From the NCBI GenBank assembly GCA_002783265.1, contig PFFG01000003.1, positions 1-39,298 of the forward strand: a DNA stretch of 39,298 nt, given 5' to 3'. The position numbers were made by a program, and so were the translations under genes. Within the stretch, counting starts at the first letter, position 1. Each line of letters begins with the position of its first letter. Positions 23,875 to 31,622 of the stretch are shown one piece after another. The notes under the pieces are model-generated. The model had not been told where the DNA came from. It saw nothing but the letters and a program-made list of their open reading frames with translations, and made no database searches. This DNA comes from Candidatus Gracilibacteria bacterium CG17_big_fil_post_rev_8_21_14_2_50_48_13 (GTDB lineage Bacteria > Patescibacteriota > Gracilibacteria > 1-14-2-50-48-13).

Positions 23875-24116
23875 TAGATACGAGAGAAAAAAGAAGTATT
23901 TACATAATCCATCGCGGGGTTGTAGAACCGCTGGAAGAAATCTTCCTTCGTGCTCCATACACCGAGATGTGAAAAATCACCAAACAACTCCTCGCCGTCT
24001 TCAAACGTATACGGCTCGACTGGTGCTCCTTCGCGACGTGTTGCTTCGAGCAGTCCGCGCATATATAGCACGAGCTGGTCATAAACCACGGTCTCCACAC
24101 GAGTTTTTTTGTCCAT
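23874..24116 (-). CDS. First gene of the leftward regulatory operon, 80 aa, unknown
   Basis: Start MDKKTRVETVVYDQLVLYM, about 33 bases downstream of a leftward -10. An acidic protein with helical N-terminus and aromatic C-terminus (FSHLGVWSTKEDFFQRFYN). No known motif. TAATG overlap with the membrane-HTH gene indicates coupling. Confidence 0.55.
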   Translation of the reverse strand: MDKKTRVETVVYDQLVLYMRGLLEATRREGAPVEPYTFEDGEELFGDFSHLGVWSTKEDFFQRFYNPAMDYVNTSFFSRI

Positions 24117-24148
24117 AAGCAGTTGCGTGAAAAAGTAAGGACAGCACC

Positions 24149-24177
24149 ATCGTAGCAAACACCCTCCGAATTGTCAA
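24149..24177 (-). promoter_or_regulatory. Leftward divergent promoter
   Basis: Minus strand TTGACA (24177-24172), 17 bases, TACGAT (24154-24149). It drives the HTH-TM and wall-module operon. Confidence 0.65.
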
Positions 24178-24212
24178 CTATTTTATTACAAATGTTCAGA
24201 AAATATTGACAA
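24171..24212. promoter_or_regulatory. Inverted repeat joining the divergent promoters
   Basis: TTGTCAACTATTTT (24171-24184) and AAAATATTGACAA (24200-24212) are reverse complements except for one inserted base, around a 15-base centre. The arms contain the two -35 boxes, so a dimeric regulator bound here would affect both promoters. Confidence 0.65.
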
Positions 24213-24234
24213 CAAAGGAGAGCATCTATAGGAT
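24206..24234 (+). promoter_or_regulatory. Rightward promoter for recombination/replication genes
   Basis: TTGACA (24206-24211), 17 bases, TAGGAT (24229-24234), about 26 bases before the recT start. Confidence 0.6.
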
Positions 24235-24260
24235 AAGGGTGTTCCTTATTTTTTGACGTC

Positions 24261-25271
24261 ATGTCTATGAACGAACTAAGCACCGTACGGGCGGTGGACC
24301 TTTCAACGGTCAATCCCACAACACTGGAGACTATCAAGCAGACCGTTGCAAAAGATGCAACAGATGCGGAGTTGTCGATGTTTTTGACACTCGCGGGGAA
24401 ATACCAATTAGACCCCTTTGCCCGGCAGATTTATTTTATGAAGACGGGCGGCAAGCCAACAATTATCACGGGACGTGATGGGTATCTTGCTATCGCGCAA
24501 CGTGATGCAGGATTTGATGGACTTGTATCTGGTACAGTTTACGAAGGAGACATTTACGAACAAGACAACGAGAAGGGTACCGTCAAACATGTCCATGATT
24601 TTTCTCAACCCCGTGGGGCAATTGTAGGAGCATGGGCGATTGCATACCATAAGCATCGACGACCTGCACCGGCGTTTGTATGGTGGGATGAGTATAAGAA
24701 ACCAGTGAAGGATAAGTGGGGAAACACGACACCTTGGGGGCAGTACCCTTCTTCTATGATAGAGAAGGTAGCGGAAATTCGCGCTCTCAAGAAGCAGTTT
24801 GGTATTTCTGGATTGGTCACAGAGGAAGAGATCGGTACGGAAGCACCAGCGCAAGCACCAATGGAGTACGGGAACACGATAGAGATACCACGGAACCCAG
24901 CACCAGCAGTCCCAGCGGAAGTGGTGGACGACGAGCCAGTATTTAAGCGTGGAGTCGAGGCAGTCTACATGGACGCAGGGCAAATCCTGCAAGACCTTTT
25001 GGAACACCAAGGAAATGACCCGACAAAATGGCAGCAGATGATTGCGGTCAAGGTTGACGCATTGTACAAGAAAACCGTCTACGCATGTACGAAGAAAGAG
25101 ATGGAGACGATTCGTGATGGTATCCAGCTTGCATTCCAGCGATTACAAGAAGCGCAGCAGGAGGTTGAACCGGAAGTCGTCGAGAACGCTCCCGTCTTAG
25201 ACGAAAATACACGAAACGCAGGGGAGCTTACGTTCGAGGAAGCAGAGGCACTTTTTAACGGAGAGAAATAA
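24261..25271 (+). CDS. recT: RecT/Bet-family single-strand annealing protein
   Basis: 336 residues. Core (about 30-205): 'ATDAELSMFLTLAGKYQLDPFARQIYF', 'PTIITGRDGYLAIAQR', 'GAIVGAWAIAYHK' and 'SSMIEKVAEIRALKKQF', the typical Redbeta/RecT order ending in an acidic 'VTEEEIG'. It anneals complementary single strands made by the partner nuclease, whose gene overlaps it (TAATG). The C-terminal third is Pro/Ala/Glu-rich and helical, probably a regulatory or partner-binding arm. First gene after the rightward promoter. The start could also be the second Met at 24267. Confidence 0.85.
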   Translation: MSMNELSTVRAVDLSTVNPTTLETIKQTVAKDATDAELSMFLTLAGKYQLDPFARQIYFMKTGGKPTIITGRDGYLAIAQRDAGFDGLVSGTVYEGDIYEQDNEKGTVKHVHDFSQPRGAIVGAWAIAYHKHRRPAPAFVWWDEYKKPVKDKWGNTTPWGQYPSSMIEKVAEIRALKKQFGISGLVTEEEIGTEAPAQAPMEYGNTIEIPRNPAPAVPAEVVDDEPVFKRGVEAVYMDAGQILQDLLEHQGNDPTKWQQMIAVKVDALYKKTVYACTKKEMETIRDGIQLAFQRLQEAQQEVEPEVVENAPVLDENTRNAGELTFEEAEALFNGEK

Positions 25272-26245
25272 TGATCCAACACCTTAGCCCGTCGAGCATT
25301 ATCGACTACGCAACAGACCGGCAGATGTTCTACAAGAAGTGGATACGGAAAGAACGAGACAGTAAAACATGGCTCGGCACGATCATCGGGTCCGTTGTCC
25401 ACCAAGTGCTTGATAGTCATATCAGTGCAGGAGGCAAAGCAGACATGTACGCAGAGCAGTACATCGCGGACCAAGTGAAGCTGTTTCAGACAGGTGCGAT
25501 TGTCTTAAATGACTGTGACAACGTCGAGGATTTCCAGCGTGAAGTCCGCTCTGGTGTGTACCGCGTGTTGCCGAACGCATTGAGTTATATCAATACGACC
25601 TTCGCACAAAGCAAGCTGTTGACGGAGGTGACGTACCGCACACAGATCGGGTCCGCAGTGGGCATGACGCCAACGCAGTTGCCGGTGAAGTGTATTGTGG
25701 ACGTCGTCGATACGAAGCACCACGTTTTGTACGACTACAAAGTCGTCAAGGAATACAAAGACGACCAAGCGGTCCGACTGGTCCAAGCGGTGATTAACGC
25801 ACTGAACTACGCGGAACATACGGGCCAGTTGCCAGAGAAGTTCGTATTTGTCGAGATGCTCCGTCTTCCAACTCTGGAAGACAAACTCACCGAATACGAA
25901 GCGAACTTACTTTTGTGGGAACAACAGAAAGCAGCAGGGGAGAAAGTCGCGAAGCCACGGAAGCCAACAGGGAAGCCAAAACCACGCTTGCGGGAGATGG
26001 TGATTACCTTGGAAGAATGGCAGATCAAAGTGGTAATGCAGTTGATCAAGAACATCGTGGATGAACTCCACGGGATCAATATCATGGCAGAAGGCCGGGC
26101 AATCCCGAACCTTACGCCAAAGTACAGTGCAGAGGGATGGGAGGATTTTTGTACGAGTGTCTTAGGATACAATCCGTATAACGGCGAAGTCAGACCCGGG
26201 GCACGTGTGGACCAACCTATAACCGTTGATGACTTACCTTTCTAA
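25271..26245 (+). CDS. RecB/Cas4-like PD-(D/E)XK exonuclease
   Basis: 324 residues. The N-terminal 'LSPSSIIDYATDRQMFYKKW' and 'GSVVHQVLD' match the start of PDDEXK_1 nucleases; the metal-binding core is probably D144 and D155-x-K157 in 'CIVDVVD ... LYDYKVV'. The middle carries a Lys/Pro-rich insert (about 230-250). It should resect DNA ends for RecT. The last residues, PITVDDLPF, copy the acidic-Pro-Phe tip of SSB proteins. No four-cysteine Fe-S cluster is seen, unlike classic Cas4. Confidence 0.8.
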   Translation: MIQHLSPSSIIDYATDRQMFYKKWIRKERDSKTWLGTIIGSVVHQVLDSHISAGGKADMYAEQYIADQVKLFQTGAIVLNDCDNVEDFQREVRSGVYRVLPNALSYINTTFAQSKLLTEVTYRTQIGSAVGMTPTQLPVKCIVDVVDTKHHVLYDYKVVKEYKDDQAVRLVQAVINALNYAEHTGQLPEKFVFVEMLRLPTLEDKLTEYEANLLLWEQQKAAGEKVAKPRKPTGKPKPRLREMVITLEEWQIKVVMQLIKNIVDELHGINIMAEGRAIPNLTPKYSAEGWEDFCTSVLGYNPYNGEVRPGARVDQPITVDDLPF

Positions 26246-26248
26246 ATT

Positions 26249-26500
26249 ATGGACATGATACTGAATAAAATCCGACAGCACGTAGAACGTGATACAAATC
26301 TCGTGGATATGGCGACGCATATCGGGAAATCCCGTACGACGTTGTATAAATACTTGGACAATATCACACAGCCAGATAAGGATACCGCGCTCAAAATAGC
26401 GCAGTATCTTGGCGTTCCTATGGACGCACTTTTTACCCTTGATGCTACCGACGATGGCAGAATTGATTGCGGCGTGCCCGAAGCCGAACATGGAGCTTAG
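26249..26500 (+). CDS. XRE-family HTH protein, 83 aa
   Basis: HTH at about 14-58: 'DTNLVDMATHIGKSRTTLYKYLDNIT', then 'ALKIAQYLGVPMDALFTL'. Lacks any second domain. It lies between the exonuclease and SSB genes and may tune the rightward promoter. It is followed, with an 11-base overlap, by a small gene. Confidence 0.7.
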   Translation: MDMILNKIRQHVERDTNLVDMATHIGKSRTTLYKYLDNITQPDKDTALKIAQYLGVPMDALFTLDATDDGRIDCGVPEAEHGA

Positions 26501-26663
26501 ACAGACTCCAAACGGGCAGTTTGTAGTGATTATGAAAGGTCCCCACGACACGGTGCGCACGGCGATTGTGCTGGAACCACAGGATCTTGTGGACCTCTAC
26601 AAATTCTTACATACCGTCAATGACTTATACCCCCTGCGGTATATCAAAACTGAACTTCAATAA
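26490..26663 (+). CDS. Small protein, 57 aa, unknown
   Basis: Begins MELRQTPNGQFVVIMKGPHD inside the last codons of the HTH gene; an alternative ATG at 26454 would add 12 residues. Beta strands at the N-terminus and one helix (PQDLVDLYKFLHTVNDLY). Not recognised. Confidence 0.5.
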   Translation: MELRQTPNGQFVVIMKGPHDTVRTAIVLEPQDLVDLYKFLHTVNDLYPLRYIKTELQ

Positions 26664-26674
26664 CAATTTTTCTT

Positions 26675-27139
26675 ATGGATATGAACAAAGTATGGCTGAT
26701 GGGAACCGTATTCCGTGACCCAAAAAGCTACAAAGACGGGGCAGTGGCGAGCTTCACTCTCGCGACCAGCGAAACATCGAAAACAAAGGATGGCAACACG
26801 CGCTACGAGAACGCCTACCACAACTGTGCAGCGTTTGGCAACCTCGCAACAAAGGTGATAGCAGAAGTGCATGACCGTTCCCGCGTGGCCGTAGAAGGCA
26901 AAATAACACAGGAAAAGAAGGAGCGAGAAGACGGGACCAGTATCACGTACCACGGGATCAAGATCGACAAGCTCCATATCTTCCCAGAAGTGGACCTGCA
27001 AGAGCCTGCTAAGGCGCCTAGAAAACAAGCAAGCGCACCGAAAGCAAAGACGCTAGAGGAAGCAGAAACGAATATCGAAAAACGTCAACCTGTGTACCAG
27101 AAACAGGACGATATTTCTATTGAAGATGTCCCGTTCTAA
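26675..27139 (+). CDS. ssb: Single-stranded DNA-binding protein
   Basis: 154 residues. OB fold in the first 110: 'MNKVWLMGTVFRDPKSY', 'ASFTLATSE', 'YENAYHNCAAFGNLATKV', 'SRVAVEGKITQEKKE' and 'ITYHGIKIDKLHIF'. A Lys/Ala linker follows, and the tail 'DDISIEDVPF' is the acidic tip that recruits SSB partners. It coats single strands made by replication and by the exonuclease. A start at the second Met (26681) fits the family equally well. Confidence 0.9.
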   Translation: MDMNKVWLMGTVFRDPKSYKDGAVASFTLATSETSKTKDGNTRYENAYHNCAAFGNLATKVIAEVHDRSRVAVEGKITQEKKEREDGTSITYHGIKIDKLHIFPEVDLQEPAKAPRKQASAPKAKTLEEAETNIEKRQPVYQKQDDISIEDVPF

Positions 27140-27156
27140 GCGTACATTATAGGAGT

Positions 27157-27233
27157 CAATCAGCTTAAATAAGAGATCACTATATTTAGGAACGAGGACA
27201 CAAGTGCTGATTGATCTCTTAGCTTGTGCCCTC
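27157..27233 (+). other. Pseudoknot-like structured element upstream of the initiator gene
   Basis: A hairpin is formed by 27194-27204 and 27223-27233 (GAGGACACAAG with CTTGTGCCCTC, one mismatch). Its loop holds GCTGATTGATCTCTTA, which is complementary to two upstream segments: CAATCAGC (27157-27164) and TAAGAGATCA (27170-27179). The two loop pairings share two bases, so they compete. It may be a terminator/attenuator (pyrimidine-rich tail), an initiator-translation switch, or part of the origin. Confidence 0.55.
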
Positions 27234-27250
27234 TTTCCTGCGTGTAATTT

Positions 27251-27919
27251 ATGGATAAAAAAAATAGGGGATATAGGAAGCCTGTACCTCTGGATATTTA
27301 TAACTATCCAGAGTTTGGGTATCACGAACGAGCGCTATGGTTTGAGATATATTTCCAATGCGCGAATACTGCAAAACGCATAAAGGTCAAGCATGGAAAT
27401 TGCTGGGTCTTCGTTACGTTGGAATGTGGTCAAATGCTACTTAATGTGAGTGAATATGCGGCCTTAAATCACTTCACACCATATTATGTCAAGTCGATGG
27501 TCGAGTCTTTGTCGTTTGGCTATAGCGAAATGCAAATCACAAGACACACGTGCGGCCTCATTATAACAGTGCTGGAGCACGAGGAGCTGAAAAAAATGCA
27601 AATCACAAGCACTATCACGACAACATCACGACAACATCACGACGATATCACAACGACCAGCTATAGTAATAAGAGTGGAAAGAGTGGTAGATCGTTAAGA
27701 TCTACCAACCAAGGAAAAAATAATTTTTCTGACGAAAATTCTTTTTTTCCAGCAAAACACTGGAACACATGGAAAGACGTACCTGACAAGGTGATAGAAA
27801 AGTTTGACGAGAGATACTTTGACTTGAAGTTTTGGAGACAGGATATGCGTAACGATAAGGATAACCTACGACTGGTAGCTTTTAACTATTTCAAAAAAAA
27901 CCCACATGAAACACTCTAG
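27251..27919 (+). CDS. Replication initiator / helicase loader-like protein
   Basis: 222 residues. The N-terminal 100 resemble a winged-helix replication-protein fold (PVPLDIYNYPEFGYHERALW ... GQMLLNVSEYAALNH). A Thr/Ser/His-rich linker (about 115-150) is encoded by iteron-like DNA repeats. The C-terminal domain (FDERYFDLKFWRQDMRNDKD) may contact the helicase, whose gene overlaps it by 14 bases. The order SSB - initiator - DnaB and the repeats within the gene parallel lambda O/P. Assignment rests on context more than motif. Confidence 0.6.
   Translation: MDKKNRGYRKPVPLDIYNYPEFGYHERALWFEIYFQCANTAKRIKVKHGNCWVFVTLECGQMLLNVSEYAALNHFTPYYVKSMVESLSFGYSEMQITRHTCGLIITVLEHEELKKMQITSTITTTSRQHHDDITTTSYSNKSGKSGRSLRSTNQGKNNFSDENSFFPAKHWNTWKDVPDKVIEKFDERYFDLKFWRQDMRNDKDNLRLVAFNYFKKNPHETL
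27596..27760. other. Probable replication origin inside the initiator gene
   Basis: Contains, in order, four adjacent 11-base repeats (27614-27657), a perfect 9-base inverted repeat (27685-27693 with 27699-27707, loop GTTAA), and an A/T-rich tract of about 40 bases (27710-27752). Iterons next to an A/T-rich unwinding region within the initiator gene is the lambdoid ori layout. Confidence 0.6.
27614..27657. repeat. Four tandem 11-base iteron-like repeats
   Basis: ATCACGACAAC twice, then ATCACGACGAT and ATCACAACGAC, without spacers. A degenerate copy lies at 27602-27612. The 14-mer ATGCAAATCACAAG occurs at 27530-27543 and 27596-27609. Confidence 0.75.
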
Positions 27920-29309
27920 TTTTGCAGAAGCACAAACCAAACGCCTAACGCCTCAAGAGCAAGAGAAATCGTACTCGTTTATCGAAGCAAACTTCATTGC
28001 AACAATGTTCTGTCTTGATGGGAAGTTTATGCACTTATACGCCAGCAGGGTCACAGAAGCATGGTTCTTATACGAACCCTTTGCTTTGATATGGAAACAG
28101 ATGCGAGCGCATTACCAGAAGCATAAGAACTTGGATAAGGAAATTGTCCTGGATAAAACGTACCCGAACTGGGCGCGCGTGTTGGATACAGGCGTGTTCC
28201 AGGAATACACGCAGATAGCAGCGTATATATTTACACTGACTGATTACTCACTTGGTACAGCACACGCAGCACGATACTACGACTTCCGTATGCAGTACCG
28301 TAAGCGACGTATGATGGAATTGACGAAAGAGAAAACAACGAAGCTGGACAACGTCGATGCAGACTTAGATGAAGTTGATGTGTGGTATGACAGAGCACAA
28401 CGTGAACTCAAAGAGGAAACGGATGATATTCTGATAGACACACCACAACACGTAGCAGATGCAGCGTTTTCTAGTTATATCCAGCAAGCAAATGATAAGG
28501 AACTTGGCGTCTTTACGCAGACACGTTTTGGCGTCGACGCTATTGATCAATACACTGGTGGACTTCGTGGAGGACAAGTCTATATCCTCGCCGCACCAAC
28601 AGGATGCGGAAAGAGTGCAGTGGCTATCAATATCGCGAAACATGTAGCACAACAAGGACGGCGCGTCTTGTATTTTTCCTTGGAGATGAAGCAGGAACAA
28701 ATTCTACATCGGCTCTGGTCGTCTCTTGGCAGATTCCCGACAAAGAAACTTATGGAGCTGAACAACGAAGTGACGTTTATGCAAAAGCTGGAGACCGTCG
28801 TGGAACAAACGAAACAGTTACAAATCACCGTGGTAGATCGTGGATTTATAACTCCTGTGGTAGTAGAACGTGAACTGCAAAAGAGTATGGATAATCCGTA
28901 TGACTTAGTGATTATTGACCACGTAGGACTGATGAAGCAGGATGGGAAAAGATCGAGGTACGAACAGCAAACACAGCATATCAACGAGATCAATCAACTC
29001 TGTATGGAGTATGATACCGCAGCGCTGGTACTCACACAGTTGACAAAACAAGCGACGTTGAACAACGGTAAAGAGATAGATGAAGCACCAAAGATGGGAC
29101 ATATCAAGGATTCCAGTGCTATAGCTGAAATCGCAGAGGCTATTTTCTTACTCCATCGCCCCAGATCAGACCACGATTGCCGGCAAGGAAAGAAGATTAT
29201 GCTGACGATCCCAAAAGCACGCAACGCGCAGACAGACGATACCATCACGCTACACACAGACCTTGCGCAGATGTACGTCGATCCACATGCTGATGTACCG
29301 TTATTTTAA
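27906..29309 (+). CDS. dnaB: Replicative DNA helicase, DnaB family
   Basis: 467 residues. The N-terminal domain (30-165) is helical. The RecA-like motor has Walker A 'APTGCGKSA' (K236), H1a 'YFSLEMKQEQILHR', Walker B 'YDLVIIDHVGLM', and a late 'GHIKDSSAIAEIAEAIFLLHR' with arginine-finger-type residues. It unwinds DNA ahead of a host polymerase, as the phage encodes none here. The gene overlaps the initiator and is the last before the late promoter. It ends DVPLF. Confidence 0.9.
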   Translation: MKHSSFAEAQTKRLTPQEQEKSYSFIEANFIATMFCLDGKFMHLYASRVTEAWFLYEPFALIWKQMRAHYQKHKNLDKEIVLDKTYPNWARVLDTGVFQEYTQIAAYIFTLTDYSLGTAHAARYYDFRMQYRKRRMMELTKEKTTKLDNVDADLDEVDVWYDRAQRELKEETDDILIDTPQHVADAAFSSYIQQANDKELGVFTQTRFGVDAIDQYTGGLRGGQVYILAAPTGCGKSAVAINIAKHVAQQGRRVLYFSLEMKQEQILHRLWSSLGRFPTKKLMELNNEVTFMQKLETVVEQTKQLQITVVDRGFITPVVVERELQKSMDNPYDLVIIDHVGLMKQDGKRSRYEQQTQHINEINQLCMEYDTAALVLTQLTKQATLNNGKEIDEAPKMGHIKDSSAIAEIAEAIFLLHRPRSDHDCRQGKKIMLTIPKARNAQTDDTITLHTDLAQMYVDPHADVPLF

Positions 29310-29312
29310 TTA

Positions 29313-29341
29313 TTGACACCGTACCGTCACCATCGTACAGT
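29313..29341 (+). promoter_or_regulatory. Promoter before the packaging genes
   Basis: TTGACA (29313-29318), 17 bases, TACAGT (29336-29341), three bases after the helicase stop and about 30 before the terminase small subunit. Confidence 0.6.
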
Positions 29342-29371
29342 GCAGATGATTCCTCCAATTTACCGCCAGAT

Positions 29372-29869
29372 ATGAGCGAGACCAAGAAGCAGAAGAGAAA
29401 AAAAACATCGAAACTTCCCCATGGAAGGCCGTCAAAGTATCTTCCTGCGTACGACGAACAAGTCTACAAAATGGCACTTCTTGGACTTATTGACGAACAA
29501 ATGGCGAAGTTCCTAGAGGTTGACGTACAGACGTTTAATACGTGGAAACATAAATACCCAAGTTTTCTCGAGTCCCTAACGAAAGGGAAGATTGCCGCTG
29601 ACGCCAATGTAGCAGAGGCTTTGTACAAGAGAGCGACAGGATATTCGTACAAGGAAGAGGAGGCGAAAGTGGTGCCACAAGGACAAGGACTTGGATCAGA
29701 AATCGAAGTGATTGTGGTTGCAAAACACCAACCACCAAGTGATATTGCAGCGATCCACTGGCTTAAGAACCGACAGAATAAACTTTGGCGTGATAAACAA
29801 GAACAAGATATTACGCACAAGGGCATTGATATTTCCATTACCAAATTCCAACGTGAAGACCAACAGTAA
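29372..29869 (+). CDS. terS: Terminase small subunit
   Basis: 165 residues. A basic N-terminus (KKQKRKKTSKLPHGRPSKY) is followed by an HTH ('LIDEQMAKFLEVDVQTFNTW') and 'AEALYKRATGYSYKEEEAKV', the usual pattern of phage small terminases that bind the pac/cos site and assemble into a ring. The C-terminal part (IAAIHWLKNRQNKLWRDKQ) would contact the large subunit. First late gene; a 17-base overlap with the next gene. Confidence 0.8.
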   Translation: MSETKKQKRKKTSKLPHGRPSKYLPAYDEQVYKMALLGLIDEQMAKFLEVDVQTFNTWKHKYPSFLESLTKGKIAADANVAEALYKRATGYSYKEEEAKVVPQGQGLGSEIEVIVVAKHQPPSDIAAIHWLKNRQNKLWRDKQEQDITHKGIDISITKFQREDQQ

Positions 29870-30242
29870 AATCCTTAGTATTCCCGTCATTGACCGTGAT
29901 GGAAGTATCCGCAAGAAAGCGTTGCTTGATGCAGCGAACCAGCCCACAGGTGAAGAGCGTGAGTTGCTCGTGCTGGATGTTGTCCTTGATGCCGTGTTCA
30001 TGGTCGACACGATGCGGTTGATTACGAGCCGGGAGCAGGCAGAACAGATCCTTCCTGCGAAGATGAAAGAGAACTTCGAGCTTTGGCAAGCGCTTTTGAA
30101 GGGTGACGACTTGACGGTGCCACAGCGTGACGCGATCAAGGGATACGTCATTGGTATGCAAGGGAGCGACGTGGTCAAGCACCAAGTGGTGATGATGGTT
30201 GACTCACTGATCACAACGCATGACGATACTGCTGCCGCATAA
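29853..30242 (+). CDS. Small protein between the terminase genes, 129 aa
   Basis: I take the GTG at 29853 inside the small terminase gene; the frame is open upstream but that part is a shadow of it. The product is mostly helical (VLDVVLDAVFMVDTMRLITS ... DAIKGYVIGMQGSDVVKHQ). It overlaps the large terminase by 23 bases. Perhaps a packaging accessory factor; not recognised. Confidence 0.55.
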   Translation: MKTNSKILSIPVIDRDGSIRKKALLDAANQPTGEERELLVLDVVLDAVFMVDTMRLITSREQAEQILPAKMKENFELWQALLKGDDLTVPQRDAIKGYVIGMQGSDVVKHQVVMMVDSLITTHDDTAAA

Positions 30243-31560
30243 CCACCGGCCACGGGATTATATGATTCCGTTCTGGGAAGCACTGGATGCAGGCGTCAAG
30301 CGTATTGGATTGATTCTCCCACGACGATCCGGAAAAACAGTCACGAGTGTCAACGCGACGTTCCGGGATATGTACGAGCGACAAGGCGCACACTTCCACT
30401 ACTTCCCAACATACAAACAAGGCCGCACGGTTGTCTGGGATGGTATGGATGGGAATGGGAACAGATTTCTGGACCACCTCCCGAAAGAACTTGTCTACGC
30501 ACGGAACAACCAAGAGATGATACTGACGAGTCGTAGCACTGCGGATCTAGCGGAACCCGGATCAGTCTATCGTATCATTGGCTCGGATAACATTGACCGT
30601 AGTGTCGGATCGAATCCCGTCTGGACGTTGTTTGATGAGTATAGCTTGTCGGACCCCATCGCATGGGATTACGTGCGTCCAATCCTCGCGGAGAATGGAG
30701 GCACGGCAATCTTCATCTTCACACCACGTGGAAAGAACCACGCGTACAGGTTGTATCAAAGCACAAAGGATGACCCGAACTGGTTCTGGATGCGGCTCAC
30801 GGTTGATGATACTGCGCACATTCCGAAAGCAGTCCTTGAGCAGGAACGCAAAGAGATCATAGCCAAGAATGGTGATGATGCTCTTTTTTGGCAGGAGTAT
30901 TACTGTGACTTTGATGCTCCGGTGCAAGGTGCGATTTACGGCACCATGATGCGTGAGATAGAGACAGAAGGCCGTGTGCGTGATGTACCGCACGATAAAG
31001 CGCTTGTTGTCCATACGTCATGGGATCTGGGTCGTGGAGATAATACCGTTGTTTGGTTCGTCCAGCTTGATCCGTTTGGTGAGTATCGCGTTATTGATCA
31101 CTACGCAAACAAAGGACACAATATCGAGCATTACTTCGAGGTGTTGAAGAAGAAAGAGCGCGAGCTTGGATACTACTACGGCGGGCATTATCTCCCGCAT
31201 GATGCAAGTGCAGAGCGTATCGACACGAAGAAAACCGTGGAACAGATGATGGCAGACTGGTTCCCCGCACGGGATATACACGTCGTCCCTCGTGTTGCAC
31301 GGAAGTTTGACCGTATCCAGTTGGTACGTCAGATGCTTCGTCGGTGTTACTTCGACACAAAACGCACAGAACCCGGGCGCGAAGCGCTTGTATCGTACCA
31401 CTACGTGTGGGACGAGAAGAGGATGCAGTTCAAAGACGAGCCGGAACATGACTGGGCATCAGACCATGCAGATGCGTTTGGACAGATCTTCCAGTATATC
31501 TACCCGAGGAAAGCAGGAGGAAGCAGGTCGTTTGCGATGGAGCATGACCCGTACAAATAA
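30220..31560 (+). CDS. terL: Terminase large subunit
   Basis: 446 residues. ATPase: Walker A 'LPRRSGKT' (K39) and Walker B 'WTLFDEYSL' (D139, E140). Nuclease: the first acidic residue D269 in 'TSWDLGRGD', with later 'LPHDASAERID' and 'HDWASDHADAFGQI' supplying further metal ligands. It pumps DNA into proheads and cuts the concatemer. The start ATG lies within the preceding gene's last 23 bases. Confidence 0.9.
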   Translation: MTILLPHNHRPRDYMIPFWEALDAGVKRIGLILPRRSGKTVTSVNATFRDMYERQGAHFHYFPTYKQGRTVVWDGMDGNGNRFLDHLPKELVYARNNQEMILTSRSTADLAEPGSVYRIIGSDNIDRSVGSNPVWTLFDEYSLSDPIAWDYVRPILAENGGTAIFIFTPRGKNHAYRLYQSTKDDPNWFWMRLTVDDTAHIPKAVLEQERKEIIAKNGDDALFWQEYYCDFDAPVQGAIYGTMMREIETEGRVRDVPHDKALVVHTSWDLGRGDNTVVWFVQLDPFGEYRVIDHYANKGHNIEHYFEVLKKKERELGYYYGGHYLPHDASAERIDTKKTVEQMMADWFPARDIHVVPRVARKFDRIQLVRQMLRRCYFDTKRTEPGREALVSYHYVWDEKRMQFKDEPEHDWASDHADAFGQIFQYIYPRKAGGSRSFAMEHDPYK

Positions 31561-31564
31561 CGTC

Positions 31565-31593
31565 TTGCGACGCACCGACAGCACCCGTACAAT
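31565..31593 (+). promoter_or_regulatory. Promoter before the portal gene
   Basis: TTGCGA (31565-31570), 17 bases, TACAAT (31588-31593), within CCCGTACAATAT; closely similar to the one at 36527. Confidence 0.6.
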
Positions 31594-31622
31594 ATCCTTA
31601 GCAATTCTTTTTCCATAGCACA

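Noticed and set aside
29712-29852. Upstream extension of the 129-residue gene between the terminase genes
   Set aside because: It lies wholly inside the small terminase gene in another frame; the GTG at 29853 gives a short overlap as elsewhere.
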